Assembly (NCBI RefSeq): GCF_016863295.1
Contig: NZ_BOOP01000008.1
Location: forward strand, 1 to 64,000
Source: Planotetraspora phitsanulokensis
GTDB taxonomy: Bacteria; Actinomycetota; Actinomycetes; Streptosporangiales; Streptosporangiaceae
Direction of reading: 5' to 3'
Length of the DNA: 64,000 nt
How positions within the stretch are numbered: position 1 is the stretch's first letter; each line of letters starts with the position of its first letter. The position numbers and the translations under genes are program-made. Positions 28,501 through 35,935 of this stretch are shown here, one piece after another. The notes below the pieces were generated by a model. It was not told where the DNA came from and made no database searches. It saw only the letters and a program-made list of their open reading frames with translations.

Positions 28501-28703
28501 ACCTGAATCGGCTGATCACTGAGTGGATCGACTTGGCTCAGATCGCTGAGAGATCGAACAAAAAACTTAGATACACGTTCCAAGGCAGGGCTCAGAAGAA
28601 CTTGATCAAGCAGTTCGGAAGGGGCGACGGCCTCTGGGAAACGCTCAATTCCATGAGAAATGTGGACAACGAGGCGCTGGTCAAGGTCAGAGGAGAAGAG
28701 TGA
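25536..28703 (+). CDS. drmA: DrmA-like SF2 helicase (DISARM-type), copy 1
   Basis: A DNA helicase of 1055 residues (ATG 25536; TTG 25521 and GTG 25527 are in frame). It opens with the DrmA-like segment LRASFVDYLRQQLVGPVGG and YLMGTLYPRE. Helicase motifs: WFPTGGGKTEAYLFVAAFEI (about 430), IIQDELHLLSGPLG (DELH box, about 644), ASTATIRRA, then STNMLSVGIDVRRL and EYIQATSRVGRH (about 874). A zinc finger (CPWCG...CTNDGC) sits between the lobes. DrmA with DrmB forms the translocating core of DISARM, which blocks incoming unmethylated phage DNA. The stop overlaps the drmB start (TGATG). A paralogue is at 45055-48255. Confidence 0.8.
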   Translation: MTVGAAGDPTALRASFVDYLRQQLVGPVGGDREVLTDPPDRRYLMGTLYPREAAFQDVATLDGESPDEQTDSDDGGDEGQAAQDPVSDAGAWLPSSLGLSFFTDATDIRIRCWGGTYSMARLNDRRQWTRDPLRVEEHRLPDDSLSVFSGRGEVRVRRRPYGRGHLITVALVNSHVSSNNSRDWAHMLFQVGLEVRAEDGQVLEYPSVRLSSQDEEEQELRLQYRHAKTYSIGHGCATKIVSGDESGSVTAIATEVMPEESVASVRASGPQDLAVLSLAKLSDPALGPTELADSLSDFVRGYRSWFEGQVAAAAGLESWGRAPAQRILERIDRAIRRMERGIVCLVDDQESKAFEAFRLANRAMALQMRRSEADLGGARRRRGEAVAQVAEPNLRDYRWRPFQLAYFLMVVEGLVREDHPDREVVDLIWFPTGGGKTEAYLFVAAFEIILRRLSHGEAGGGTTVISRYTLSLLTTQQFQRAASIICALEYLRRGLDTAFSPALGEEPITIGLWVGEATTPNKYSGDSGAEEALQQLLGMSKPDDRFLLERCPWCGTEIVPRSKSQRSDYGIKATSSSFRFHCTNDGCAFSEVLPVSVVDDHLYEFPPTFLLGTVDKFARLAWERRAGALFSSNGRRRPSLIIQDELHLLSGPLGTTVGLYEAAISELCAWDGIRPKIIASTATIRRAGDQVRGLYGRPVQLFPPAGLDARYSYFSEPDPTRAGRLYLGVMAQGHTNSTAIVHTTAAMAQAPVETSDDPLFQDAYWTLVAYHHSLRELGRTVTLARDDVGARLKYLGALNDKVRSWSEEKVEELTANLSRAEQPRLLERLEISHPEEGAVSFLASTNMLSVGIDVRRLSLMLMMGQPKTTSEYIQATSRVGRHRVPGLVVTMLRPTKPRDRSHYEAFGVYHQSLYRHVEPTSVTPWSLASRQRALHGCLVILFRHGLGLSADDQAGEVLHRSDDLERIKKQLLAHVGTADPHELAATERDLNRLITEWIDLAQIAERSNKKLRYTFQGRAQKNLIKQFGRGDGLWETLNSMRNVDNEALVKVRGEE

Positions 28704-30574
28704 TGGCCCTTCGTCGACGGGTCCGGCAGTCCCAGACAATCTTCCCGTTTGGAGTTGGCGGGATCTTCGACCAGCGAGGTGAGTCGTTCACCGCTGTCGA
28801 CATCCGACACTGGCCTCAGCAAGCCAAGAAGATCCTTTTTCCGAGGCTCGCGAAGAAGCTCAACGTAGATCATTTCCGCGGGGCCCCGGTAGCACCTTCC
28901 GGCCGCGCTGATCCGCCGAGCGACTGGCCGAGGGTGCCCTACTTCCGGTTCCCCGCATGGCTCTTTTGCGATCACTGCCGCCGCATGTACCGATGGAGTC
29001 CTGAGAAGGAAGAGCAGGACCAAGCGCCGATCTGCCCGCGCTGTGCTCCGGTCTCGAAGCTGGTTCCGATGCGATTCATCCAGATCTGCTCTCGCAGTCA
29101 CATGTCGGATGTTGACTGGTCGTGGTGGGCGCATTCCACCCTGTCGGTCGATGATCGCGACCAGTGTCCTGACAATATGCGGCTCAAGTTCACCACCTCA
29201 AAGGAGACGAGCGGGCTCGATTCTCTCCGGGTGTCGTGCATCAACTGTCCAGCAAGCCGGAGTCTGCACGGAGTTGGCGGCGACGAGATCGTCAAGAAGC
29301 TGGGACTGACCTGTCGTGGTCGCCAGCCCTGGCAGCCCATCAGTGAGGCTGACGAGTGTCAGGAACAGCCCCAGATCGTTCAGCGAGGGGCTGCGAACGT
29401 CTACTTCCCCGTGATCTACGGCGCAATTGACATTCCTGCCTTGGCCGTACCTTCTGACGTGGAAGAGGGTGAGGAGTCTGTTCGGGTCAAGTCACACAAC
29501 ACTTGGACGCTCTTCCTTACTGCACCAGCCGCGACCAGGCACCTGTTCAGACAGATCATTTCCGTAGACTGTGGAGTCCCCGAGGAGTTCGTAGAGCACC
29601 TGGCTACCTTCCCGGGAGATGCAGATGAGGCCGGCTCCGAATCCGCGGTCGCCCAGAGCATCGATCTCGATTTCGACGAATGGCGAGTCTTTACCACGCC
29701 CGCCGACGAGCGACCGACGACCAAGAACTTTGTCACACGAGACACCACACTGTCCGCGGGAATTTCTCAGGCAGTCGGCTCCTTCGGCCTGAGTTCGAGA
29801 ATTACGGGCATCGTCCTCGCTGACCGGATCCGAGAAGTCCGAGCACTGACTGGCTTCTCCCGCCACTCCCCTGGTATCAACGTCATCCCGGCCCACATGA
29901 AGTCCACCCGGCCCAAATGGTTCCCGGGTGTCGAGACTTTCGGCGAAGGGATCTTCCTAGCCTTCGACGAGCAGCAACTCAGTGAGTGGGAAGCGTCATA
30001 CCAGGTGAAAAACCACGTAGAGGCGCATGAGGCGGATCTTTCCAGGTCCTTTCAGCAGGACCTACTTCGCGATCGATCAGGTACGCCCATGCTGCCGAGG
30101 TATCCCCTTCTCCATACCTTCGCCCACCTGCTGATCAGGCAGTTGTCCTTCGAGTCGGGCTACAACACCGCCTCTCTCCGAGAACGCGTCTACGCACGTG
30201 TTCCCATGGGAGTGACGGCCGCGCCAATGGGCGGAATTCTCATCTACACCGCAGCCGGAGACGCGGAGGGTACGCTGGGCGGCCTCGTCCGTCAGGGAAC
30301 ACCTTCCTTCCTGACCGAGACGCTCGTCCGTGCCCTCGAAGCCAGTGCCTGGTGCTCGAACGATCCGCTCTGTTCGGAGAACTCCGGTCAGGGACTTGGG
30401 AACCTCAACCGAGCCGCCTGCCACGCCTGCGCCCTCCTGCCAGAAACGAGCTGCGAGGCTGGCAACGCGCTGTTGGACAGGACTCTTGTCACTGGCAACG
30501 GGATCGTTCAAGGATTCTTCGAACCAGTTCTCAACGCTGCACGCGCCGATTCAGCAACGGAGGCAGGCAGTTGA
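28703..30574 (+). CDS. drmB: DrmB-like DUF1998 protein, copy 1
   Basis: A 623-residue protein from ATG 28703, overlapping the drmA stop by one base, with AGGAGAAG upstream. The N-terminus (QTIFPFGVGGIFDQRGESFT) and the zinc-ribbon sets FCDHCRR / ICPRC and CINCPASRS are as in DrmB. The C-terminal DUF1998 domain ends with LHTFAHLLIRQLSFESGYN and CHACALLPETSCE followed by LLDRTLV (about residues 470-595). DrmB is the obligate partner of DrmA. Its gene is tightly coupled downstream to a short UvrD-like gene (TTGA overlap). It has almost the same length as the second copy at 48257-50131. Confidence 0.8.
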   Translation: MALRRRVRQSQTIFPFGVGGIFDQRGESFTAVDIRHWPQQAKKILFPRLAKKLNVDHFRGAPVAPSGRADPPSDWPRVPYFRFPAWLFCDHCRRMYRWSPEKEEQDQAPICPRCAPVSKLVPMRFIQICSRSHMSDVDWSWWAHSTLSVDDRDQCPDNMRLKFTTSKETSGLDSLRVSCINCPASRSLHGVGGDEIVKKLGLTCRGRQPWQPISEADECQEQPQIVQRGAANVYFPVIYGAIDIPALAVPSDVEEGEESVRVKSHNTWTLFLTAPAATRHLFRQIISVDCGVPEEFVEHLATFPGDADEAGSESAVAQSIDLDFDEWRVFTTPADERPTTKNFVTRDTTLSAGISQAVGSFGLSSRITGIVLADRIREVRALTGFSRHSPGINVIPAHMKSTRPKWFPGVETFGEGIFLAFDEQQLSEWEASYQVKNHVEAHEADLSRSFQQDLLRDRSGTPMLPRYPLLHTFAHLLIRQLSFESGYNTASLRERVYARVPMGVTAAPMGGILIYTAAGDAEGTLGGLVRQGTPSFLTETLVRALEASAWCSNDPLCSENSGQGLGNLNRAACHACALLPETSCEAGNALLDRTLVTGNGIVQGFFEPVLNAARADSATEAGS

Positions 30575-31659
30575 GACTGCCCTCGATTCTGGACCTATCC
30601 GAGGAGCAGGAGTTCGTAACGAACCTGCCCGCCGTCGGGAGATTTCTGATCAGCGGCCCGGCTGGTTCCGGAAAGACCATCATGGCCCTCTACCGCACAT
30701 GGTCCCTGGTCATGCAAGGGCGAAGGCCTGTTCTCATGACATATTCACGCCCGCTGAAAGGTTACTGCGCACAAGCCGCACGACGCCTTGGTCTTGAATC
30801 AACGGTGATGACATTCCACGAGTGGTTTTCGAACTACTGGAAGAGGAGATTCAACCAAAATCCACCAGTCCAGGATGACAGGTACAGCTTCAACTGGAAT
30901 GCGATCCTTCTTCGACTGGGGCAGGCGGACCGCACCGAGATCGAGATCGAGGACCTCGTCGTTGACGAAGGGCAGGATCTCCCGCGTGAGTTCTATCTGG
31001 TCTCAACACTGATCGCCGAGAACGTTACGGTGTTCGCTGACGAGAACCAGCGGATCACGGACACCCAGAGCACCCTTGAAGAGATCAGATCCTTTCTCGG
31101 CCCAGGTACCCTCCACCGCGCCGTTGGTCTGAATGCGCGGAACACCGTCGAGATCGCGCGATTCGCCGGCCTGTTTGCAGATGAAGCCCTTCCTGTGCCC
31201 ACGCGGCGGGGACAGCCTCCTGAGCTGCACTGGTATTCAAGGATGAGGGAAGTCATCGATCGGATCGTCCGGTACACCAAGGAGAACCCTGGCCACGAAG
31301 TGGCGATCACCGCGCAGCACCAACAAACCATCCTCAGCCTGTGGACAGAGCTGGACAGGCAGCGGGTGTCGTCGGCGCAGATCTATGTTCGTCGCGGCAC
31401 CATCCGCAGAGATATCGACTTCGGTAAGCGGGGCACCAAGATCCTCACGGCTAGGTCCATGAAGGGACTCGAATTCGACGCGGTGTTCGTCACTGACCTT
31501 GAGACGTACTCGACGGACGCGACCGACCACGCCACGCGCATGCAGATGTACGTCCTCGCCACCCGTGCCCGCGAGCGGCTACATCTGATGTACCGCGGTT
31601 CTGCTGAGCCTCCGATCGTGGCGCAGATCCCAGACAATGTCCTTCTTCGCAGTCCATGA
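30571..31659 (+). CDS. Short UvrD/SF1-type ATPase
   Basis: A 362-residue protein. The TTG at 30571 is chosen because it overlaps the drmB stop and has GGAGG nine bases upstream. Motifs: SGPAGSGKTIMALYRTW (Walker A, about 29), VVDEGQDLPREFY (DExQ, about 130), FADENQRITD, LNARNTVEIARFAGL, and RSMKGLEFDAVFVTDLE with the C-terminal VLATRARERLHLMY. It is half the size of standard UvrD helicases because the 1B and 2B subdomains are missing, so it may be a DNA-dependent ATPase rather than a processive helicase. As the third gene of the drm operon it should work with DrmA-DrmB. Confidence 0.8.
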   Translation: MRLPSILDLSEEQEFVTNLPAVGRFLISGPAGSGKTIMALYRTWSLVMQGRRPVLMTYSRPLKGYCAQAARRLGLESTVMTFHEWFSNYWKRRFNQNPPVQDDRYSFNWNAILLRLGQADRTEIEIEDLVVDEGQDLPREFYLVSTLIAENVTVFADENQRITDTQSTLEEIRSFLGPGTLHRAVGLNARNTVEIARFAGLFADEALPVPTRRGQPPELHWYSRMREVIDRIVRYTKENPGHEVAITAQHQQTILSLWTELDRQRVSSAQIYVRRGTIRRDIDFGKRGTKILTARSMKGLEFDAVFVTDLETYSTDATDHATRMQMYVLATRARERLHLMYRGSAEPPIVAQIPDNVLLRSP

Positions 31660-31948
31660 GGGGTCAGCAGGTTGCGTCAGACGGTCGGTGCGCCGCATCC
31701 GCGGCGGCAAACGGTGCGCCGGGTGGTCGCGATGTCGACCATGGCGTCGGACGGAACGGTGCGCAGCTGTGGGGGATGGGTATCGCCATCACGACTGGGC
31801 CCGGTCGTAACTGGGCCAATTCTGAGAGCTGTTCATCGACGCGCTTGGCCCATCTTTGGGCGAGGACCCGCGGCGGCCATTCAATTCATATGAAGACCGA
31901 AACTGCCGGCCGCCGGGCGTCTTGGTCTACAGAGAAGTGAGCCAACAT
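31660..31948. other. Convergent intergenic region
   Basis: Between the plus-strand drm operon and the minus-strand methyltransferase operon. No gene seen. GC-rich dyads such as GGGCCCGGTCGTAACTGGGCC near 31797-31817 could act as terminators. Confidence 0.35.
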
Positions 31949-33127
31949 CTACCGCGGAGCGGTGGCACACAGATAGCGATACAACTCGCGAGCGATCGCC
32001 TGGGCGAGGCCGGCGGGGACGGCGTTGCCGATTTGGCGGGCGATCTGGATCTTGCTGCCGACCCACTTGTAGTTGGGTGGGAAGCCTTGAAGGAGGGCGG
32101 CTTCCAGGTGGGTGATCGGGCGGTCGGCCTTGGGGTGGAGGTATCGCCCCTTCTCGGGCTTGTAGAACTCGGTGCGGATCGTCACCGAGGGGCGATCCCA
32201 CCAGAGGCGGCCCATCACGTCGCCGGAGCCGTTCCGGTGGTTGATCCAGTTCTCGGTGGACAGCTCTTCCGGCAGGGAGTGGCGGTTTCCGCCCTCAGGG
32301 ATCGCTCGGTAGCGCCTGAGCGAGAGTTCTGTTGGGTTGCGGCCGATGTGAAGGTCGGTGGTCAGGAATGTTCCTGGCAGCGTTGCTCCGAGCAGATCAC
32401 AGCTCCGTTCGGGGAGTTGGGTGGTCTCAGTCTCTGGGGGGGTCGTGCTGAAGACCACGCTGGATGGGATCCAGTCCTCGAGAGGTGTGAAGAGTGTGCC
32501 CTCGCTGCCCTTCTTGTCCGGCTTCCGATGGGTGGGGTGAGGGTGCTCAAGAGGCTTGCGTGATGGATGGGAGGCGACGAGATCCCGGTGAGTGGCCAGG
32601 ACGATTACGCGCCTGCGGGTTTGGGGGACGCCATAGTCAGCCGCGTTGAGGAGCTTCGTCTGCAAGACGTAGTCGCTTAGTTCGCCGTCAGGGCGGGTGG
32701 AGGCGGTGAGCAACTCGAACTCGCGCGACCGCAGGAACCGGTCCACGTTCTCGATGACGAATATCTTGGGCTTGAGGGTGAGGACCACACGGACGTACTC
32801 CTTCCAGAGCTTGTTCCGGGGGTCGTTCGGGTCCTCCTTGCCCAGTCCGGAGAAGCCCTGGCAGGGTGGGCCGCCGAGGATCACGTCCACGGTGGAGGCC
32901 ACGTCCTTGGGGTCCCACTTGGCAATGTCGCCGGCGTGAATGTGGTCGGTTCCACCGGCCTCCTCGGCGAAGTTCGCGGCATAGGTCGAAGCCGCCGCGA
33001 TGTCCCACTCAACCGCACCTACGGTGCGGAAGGCGCCGGGCTTGAACGTGTGGAATCCCTGGGTCAGACCCCCACACCCCGCGAAGAGGTCGACGATGTT
33101 TATGGGGTTGGTGGCGGGGGCGGTCAT
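31949..33127 (-). CDS. DNA (cytosine-5) methyltransferase, apparently active
   Basis: A 392-residue C5-MTase from ATG 33127 (AAGG eight bases upstream; a GTG nine bases earlier is in frame). All key motifs are intact: I DLFAGCGGLTQG, IV GGPPCQGFS with the catalytic Cys, VI ENVDRF, VIII QTRRRVIVL, X QIGNAVPAGLA. The target-recognition region is roughly residues 190-330. It methylates cytosine at carbon 5 in an unknown DNA site. It is the last gene of a five-gene operon, ten bases after a catalytically altered paralogue. In DISARM-like systems such an enzyme marks host DNA as self. Confidence 0.9.
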   Translation of the reverse strand: MTAPATNPINIVDLFAGCGGLTQGFHTFKPGAFRTVGAVEWDIAAASTYAANFAEEAGGTDHIHAGDIAKWDPKDVASTVDVILGGPPCQGFSGLGKEDPNDPRNKLWKEYVRVVLTLKPKIFVIENVDRFLRSREFELLTASTRPDGELSDYVLQTKLLNAADYGVPQTRRRVIVLATHRDLVASHPSRKPLEHPHPTHRKPDKKGSEGTLFTPLEDWIPSSVVFSTTPPETETTQLPERSCDLLGATLPGTFLTTDLHIGRNPTELSLRRYRAIPEGGNRHSLPEELSTENWINHRNGSGDVMGRLWWDRPSVTIRTEFYKPEKGRYLHPKADRPITHLEAALLQGFPPNYKWVGSKIQIARQIGNAVPAGLAQAIARELYRYLCATAPR

Positions 33128-33137
33128 GGGCGTCACC

Positions 33138-34115
33138 TTATCGAGGGCAAGGGGCCAGTGCTGCCGCGATGTGGTGGCCTACGGCCTCGGCGAGCGGGGG
33201 TGGGAACACCTGAGCGACCTGTTTGTAGCGTGCGGTCTTGCCCCCGGTGACGATCCAATCGTCAGGCAATCCCTGCAGCTTCATCACCTGATCGACGGTC
33301 AACTTGGGCACTCCGTCCCGGCCGAGCTCCGGGTCGAAGCCGAAGTCGTCGTCGGGTGCGTCGTTGCCGAGGCTGTGGGCGTTCACGGCCAGGTCCATCC
33401 ACTGCCGCTTGGTTCGGGTGGGGCCGAGGTCGGCGCCGCCGTGGTTCTTCGATCCGCCGACGATCGTCGGTGCGACACGGTCGGCCAGCATCGCCCAGGC
33501 GTCCGCGAAGGGCCAGCCCCTGCTGGCCATCGAGTCTCGGAGCGCCTCGCCGACCGTTGCGCTGGCTTGATGAGTCGTCGGAGGCCATGTGAAGCGGGCG
33601 AAGTCGTCCGGGTGCATGGCGACCAGCAGACAGCTGCGCCTGGTCTGCGGCACGCCGAAGTGTTGGGCATCCAGGACGTTCCATTCCCAGCAATAGCCGA
33701 GGTGCTTCAGCTCTGCCTCGACCTCCTTGCGGACCTGTGCGAACTTCGGGGACAGCAGCGACGGCGTCGTCTCCAGCAGGATCGTGCGAGGCTGCAACTC
33801 GATCGCGAGGTAGACCGCCGCGGCCAGCAGGTCCCGCTTGTCGTTGGTGCCCTCCTGCTTGCCGGCAATGGAATAAGGAGTGGACGGCACGCCGCCGGAT
33901 AAGAGGTCGACGGTTGAGATCCCATGGTCGGCTCCGACGAAGTCCTTGAAGTCCATCTCCAAGACGTTCCAATGCGGCCGGTTGGCGCGCAGCGTTCGAC
34001 AGGCGTGCGGATCATTGTCGATCACGACAACTGGATTGAACCCCGCCCGCTCCAGGCCGAGCGCTTGTCCACCGGTCCCGGCGCCGATCTCCAGGCTGGT
34101 GAACCGCCCGCCCAT
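33138..34115 (-). CDS. C5-methyltransferase homologue lacking the catalytic cysteine
   Basis: A 325-residue protein with the fold of a C5-MTase. Motif I is degenerate (LEIGAGTGGQALGLE), motif IV reads SGGVPSTPYS instead of GGPPCQPFS, so the catalytic Cys is Ser (TCC in the DNA), and motif VI ENV is ETT. Motif VIII is kept (VPQTRRSCLLVA) and motif X is altered (QVAQVFPPPLAEAVG). It should bind DNA or AdoMet without methylating. It is coupled to the intact methyltransferase ten bases downstream, which suggests a regulatory or specificity subunit, comparable in logic to DNMT3L. The reading frame is uninterrupted over its whole length, arguing against simple decay. Confidence 0.85.
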   Translation of the reverse strand: MGGRFTSLEIGAGTGGQALGLERAGFNPVVVIDNDPHACRTLRANRPHWNVLEMDFKDFVGADHGISTVDLLSGGVPSTPYSIAGKQEGTNDKRDLLAAAVYLAIELQPRTILLETTPSLLSPKFAQVRKEVEAELKHLGYCWEWNVLDAQHFGVPQTRRSCLLVAMHPDDFARFTWPPTTHQASATVGEALRDSMASRGWPFADAWAMLADRVAPTIVGGSKNHGGADLGPTRTKRQWMDLAVNAHSLGNDAPDDDFGFDPELGRDGVPKLTVDQVMKLQGLPDDWIVTGGKTARYKQVAQVFPPPLAEAVGHHIAAALAPCPR

Positions 34116-34178
34116 GCGTACTCCTCCTTGATCCAGCTCGCCGAGAATATGTGATCCCGTCTATCAAGCGTCCCAGAA

Positions 34179-35006
34179 CTACTCGGACATTTCTCTGACA
34201 CTGGGACTATCGGCAAAGAGTTGCGTGAAGAGGGTGGCGAGGATGTCCACCGAGCTGGAGCGTGTCCGCCCATCGGAAGGACCGATCGGCAGCGAGTCAT
34301 AAGGCACCAATACGCCCGTCAACTCCTCGATCCAGTCGCGGAAGGCGTCCACGTCTCTTAGGCCGTCGGGCGCATGCGCCTCATAGGACAGTGTGCTTCC
34401 AGCGGTATTCACCGCTTGTGCAAGGGCGTTGACCTGCCGCCCGGTACGGATCACGTCAGTGGTGAGCAGTTTGATGATTGCCTGGGCGGTCGGCCGGTGG
34501 AGGATGACGTCGAGCCTTAACACAGTGTTTAAGACATCCTGGTTACTGCAGGCCACCACGACCGGCCCATAATCCGGTCCATCCCGGAACAGTTCGGCAG
34601 CCCACCACAATCGGGCGAACGCCTGGGAATGGAACGGCCCAGAAAACCGCGCACGGGACACGCTTGGAGGATTCCCACGACTTAAGTGCCGCCAGTAGAC
34701 ATAATCGGGTGCCAACCGTAGGGCCACATAGTTCCAGATCCGGGAGCCCGAAGCCTGACGGCGGGTCAATCGCAACGTCGCGTGTAGTACCGGAGCCAAC
34801 CAGGCATCGGCCGAGGTCCGCTCGGACGGCGTGAATCGCTTCATCGCCTCGTCGAAAAGCTGTCGTAGCGGCTCAGCCTCCCAAGCGGTCGGCTCCGACA
34901 TCTGATCGATTGCGGCGAGTGGCAGCGGCTCGCTGTTCTCCAGCACGCCGGTGGTGAGGAGCCTTGCGGCGGCCTCGTCAGGCAGCAGGCGCACCGTCGT
35001 GTTCAC
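34179..35006 (-). CDS. DUF6339-like protein of unknown function
   Basis: A 275-residue cytosolic protein with a helical middle part (YVYWRHLSRGNPPSVSRARF, FARLWWAAELFRDGPDYG) and a second region RPTAQAIIKLLTTDVIRTGR. It resembles the DUF6339 family that accompanies cytosine methyltransferase operons in actinobacteria, though I am not sure of the family number. The start is a GTG at 35006 overlapping the upstream stop (GTGA), with the strong site GGAGGA; it is therefore translationally coupled. No catalytic motif is visible. It could be an adaptor for the MTase pair or the ATPase. Confidence 0.55.
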   Translation of the reverse strand: MNTTVRLLPDEAAARLLTTGVLENSEPLPLAAIDQMSEPTAWEAEPLRQLFDEAMKRFTPSERTSADAWLAPVLHATLRLTRRQASGSRIWNYVALRLAPDYVYWRHLSRGNPPSVSRARFSGPFHSQAFARLWWAAELFRDGPDYGPVVVACSNQDVLNTVLRLDVILHRPTAQAIIKLLTTDVIRTGRQVNALAQAVNTAGSTLSYEAHAPDGLRDVDAFRDWIEELTGVLVPYDSLPIGPSDGRTRSSSVDILATLFTQLFADSPSVREMSE

Positions 35007-35935
35007 TCGTCCTCCGGCAAGGTCTTCTCCAGGGATCGAATGAAGCCGCCCAGGCTACGCGGCATGCGCGCCTGTTTGGCCGCTGCATGTAGCACCCGCG
35101 TCTGGATCCGACCCACACCCCGGTTGACGATCTCCCGGAGCGCATCGTCCGGCGAATGGTCAGGGAAGAGATCGGGCAGCATGCGTTGAAGCACCAGACC
35201 ACGCCAACCTTTCGGCCACTCATGGTTGTCGACTTGGTGAGCCGCTTCATTGAAGAGCGCGGTCCACATGTCCACCGCGATCTGTGCCGCCAGGGCATCG
35301 CGCATCGGCCGCTCCGCGGCCCTGGGGCTTTCCAGTACGGCGCGCAGGCCGTCAAATCCGCTGTTCAGATTGAGCACGGCCGCCTCGTCTGTGGTGGTCA
35401 CCGCCCAGGGGTCGCTCTTGCACCAAATCAGTTCCGGATCCTCGGCGAAGTTGATCCAGCGTGTCTGGATTGACTCCCGCTGTGTTGCCACACGAGCCCG
35501 GAGATCCACAGTCCACGGCTGTGCGACGGTCGCGATCACGCGACCGGGCACATCAGCCACCGTAGCCACGAGTTGTCCGGCGATCTGGACCCGGCCGAAG
35601 TGGTCGTCGCGATGGAGTTCCACCTCGCCGGTCCACTCGCCGGGCTGCCTCATCATGAGCTTCACGGCCGAATGTGTGTTGGTCCGCCGTTCGGACGCCG
35701 TGACCAGAAAGGCGAGGCTGAACCAGGGACCCGTGTCCAGTTCGTGTCGCGGTGCGCTCACCTGGAGCATCAGTCGTACGACATTCCAGTCCTCGCGCTC
35801 AAGGAGATGCAGCGCAACCGTGTGGTCCGGTTCCGAGATCATTCCGTACGGCAACGCCACATCGTCGAGCCGAACCTCGCGCACGCTCATGGTGACCTCG
35901 CCCGCCAATACCGGGTAGGGCATGATCTGCTTCAT
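35003..35935 (-). CDS. Unknown protein of the methyltransferase-ATPase operon
   Basis: A 310-residue protein with no family I recognise. The first half looks like beta-sheet (TVALHLLEREDWNVVRLMLQ, WFSLAFLVTASE, GEVELHRDDHFGRVQIAG), the second like helices (WTALFNEAAHQVDNHEWPKG, IQTRVLHAAAKQARMPRSLG). It starts at ATG 35935, overlapping the stop of the XRE-GHKL gene by four bases, and overlaps the next gene by four. Strict coupling suggests a complex with stoichiometric subunits. It might be a scaffold between the ATPase and the methyltransferases. Confidence 0.6.
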   Translation of the reverse strand: MKQIMPYPVLAGEVTMSVREVRLDDVALPYGMISEPDHTVALHLLEREDWNVVRLMLQVSAPRHELDTGPWFSLAFLVTASERRTNTHSAVKLMMRQPGEWTGEVELHRDDHFGRVQIAGQLVATVADVPGRVIATVAQPWTVDLRARVATQRESIQTRWINFAEDPELIWCKSDPWAVTTTDEAAVLNLNSGFDGLRAVLESPRAAERPMRDALAAQIAVDMWTALFNEAAHQVDNHEWPKGWRGLVLQRMLPDLFPDHSPDDALREIVNRGVGRIQTRVLHAAAKQARMPRSLGGFIRSLEKTLPEDE

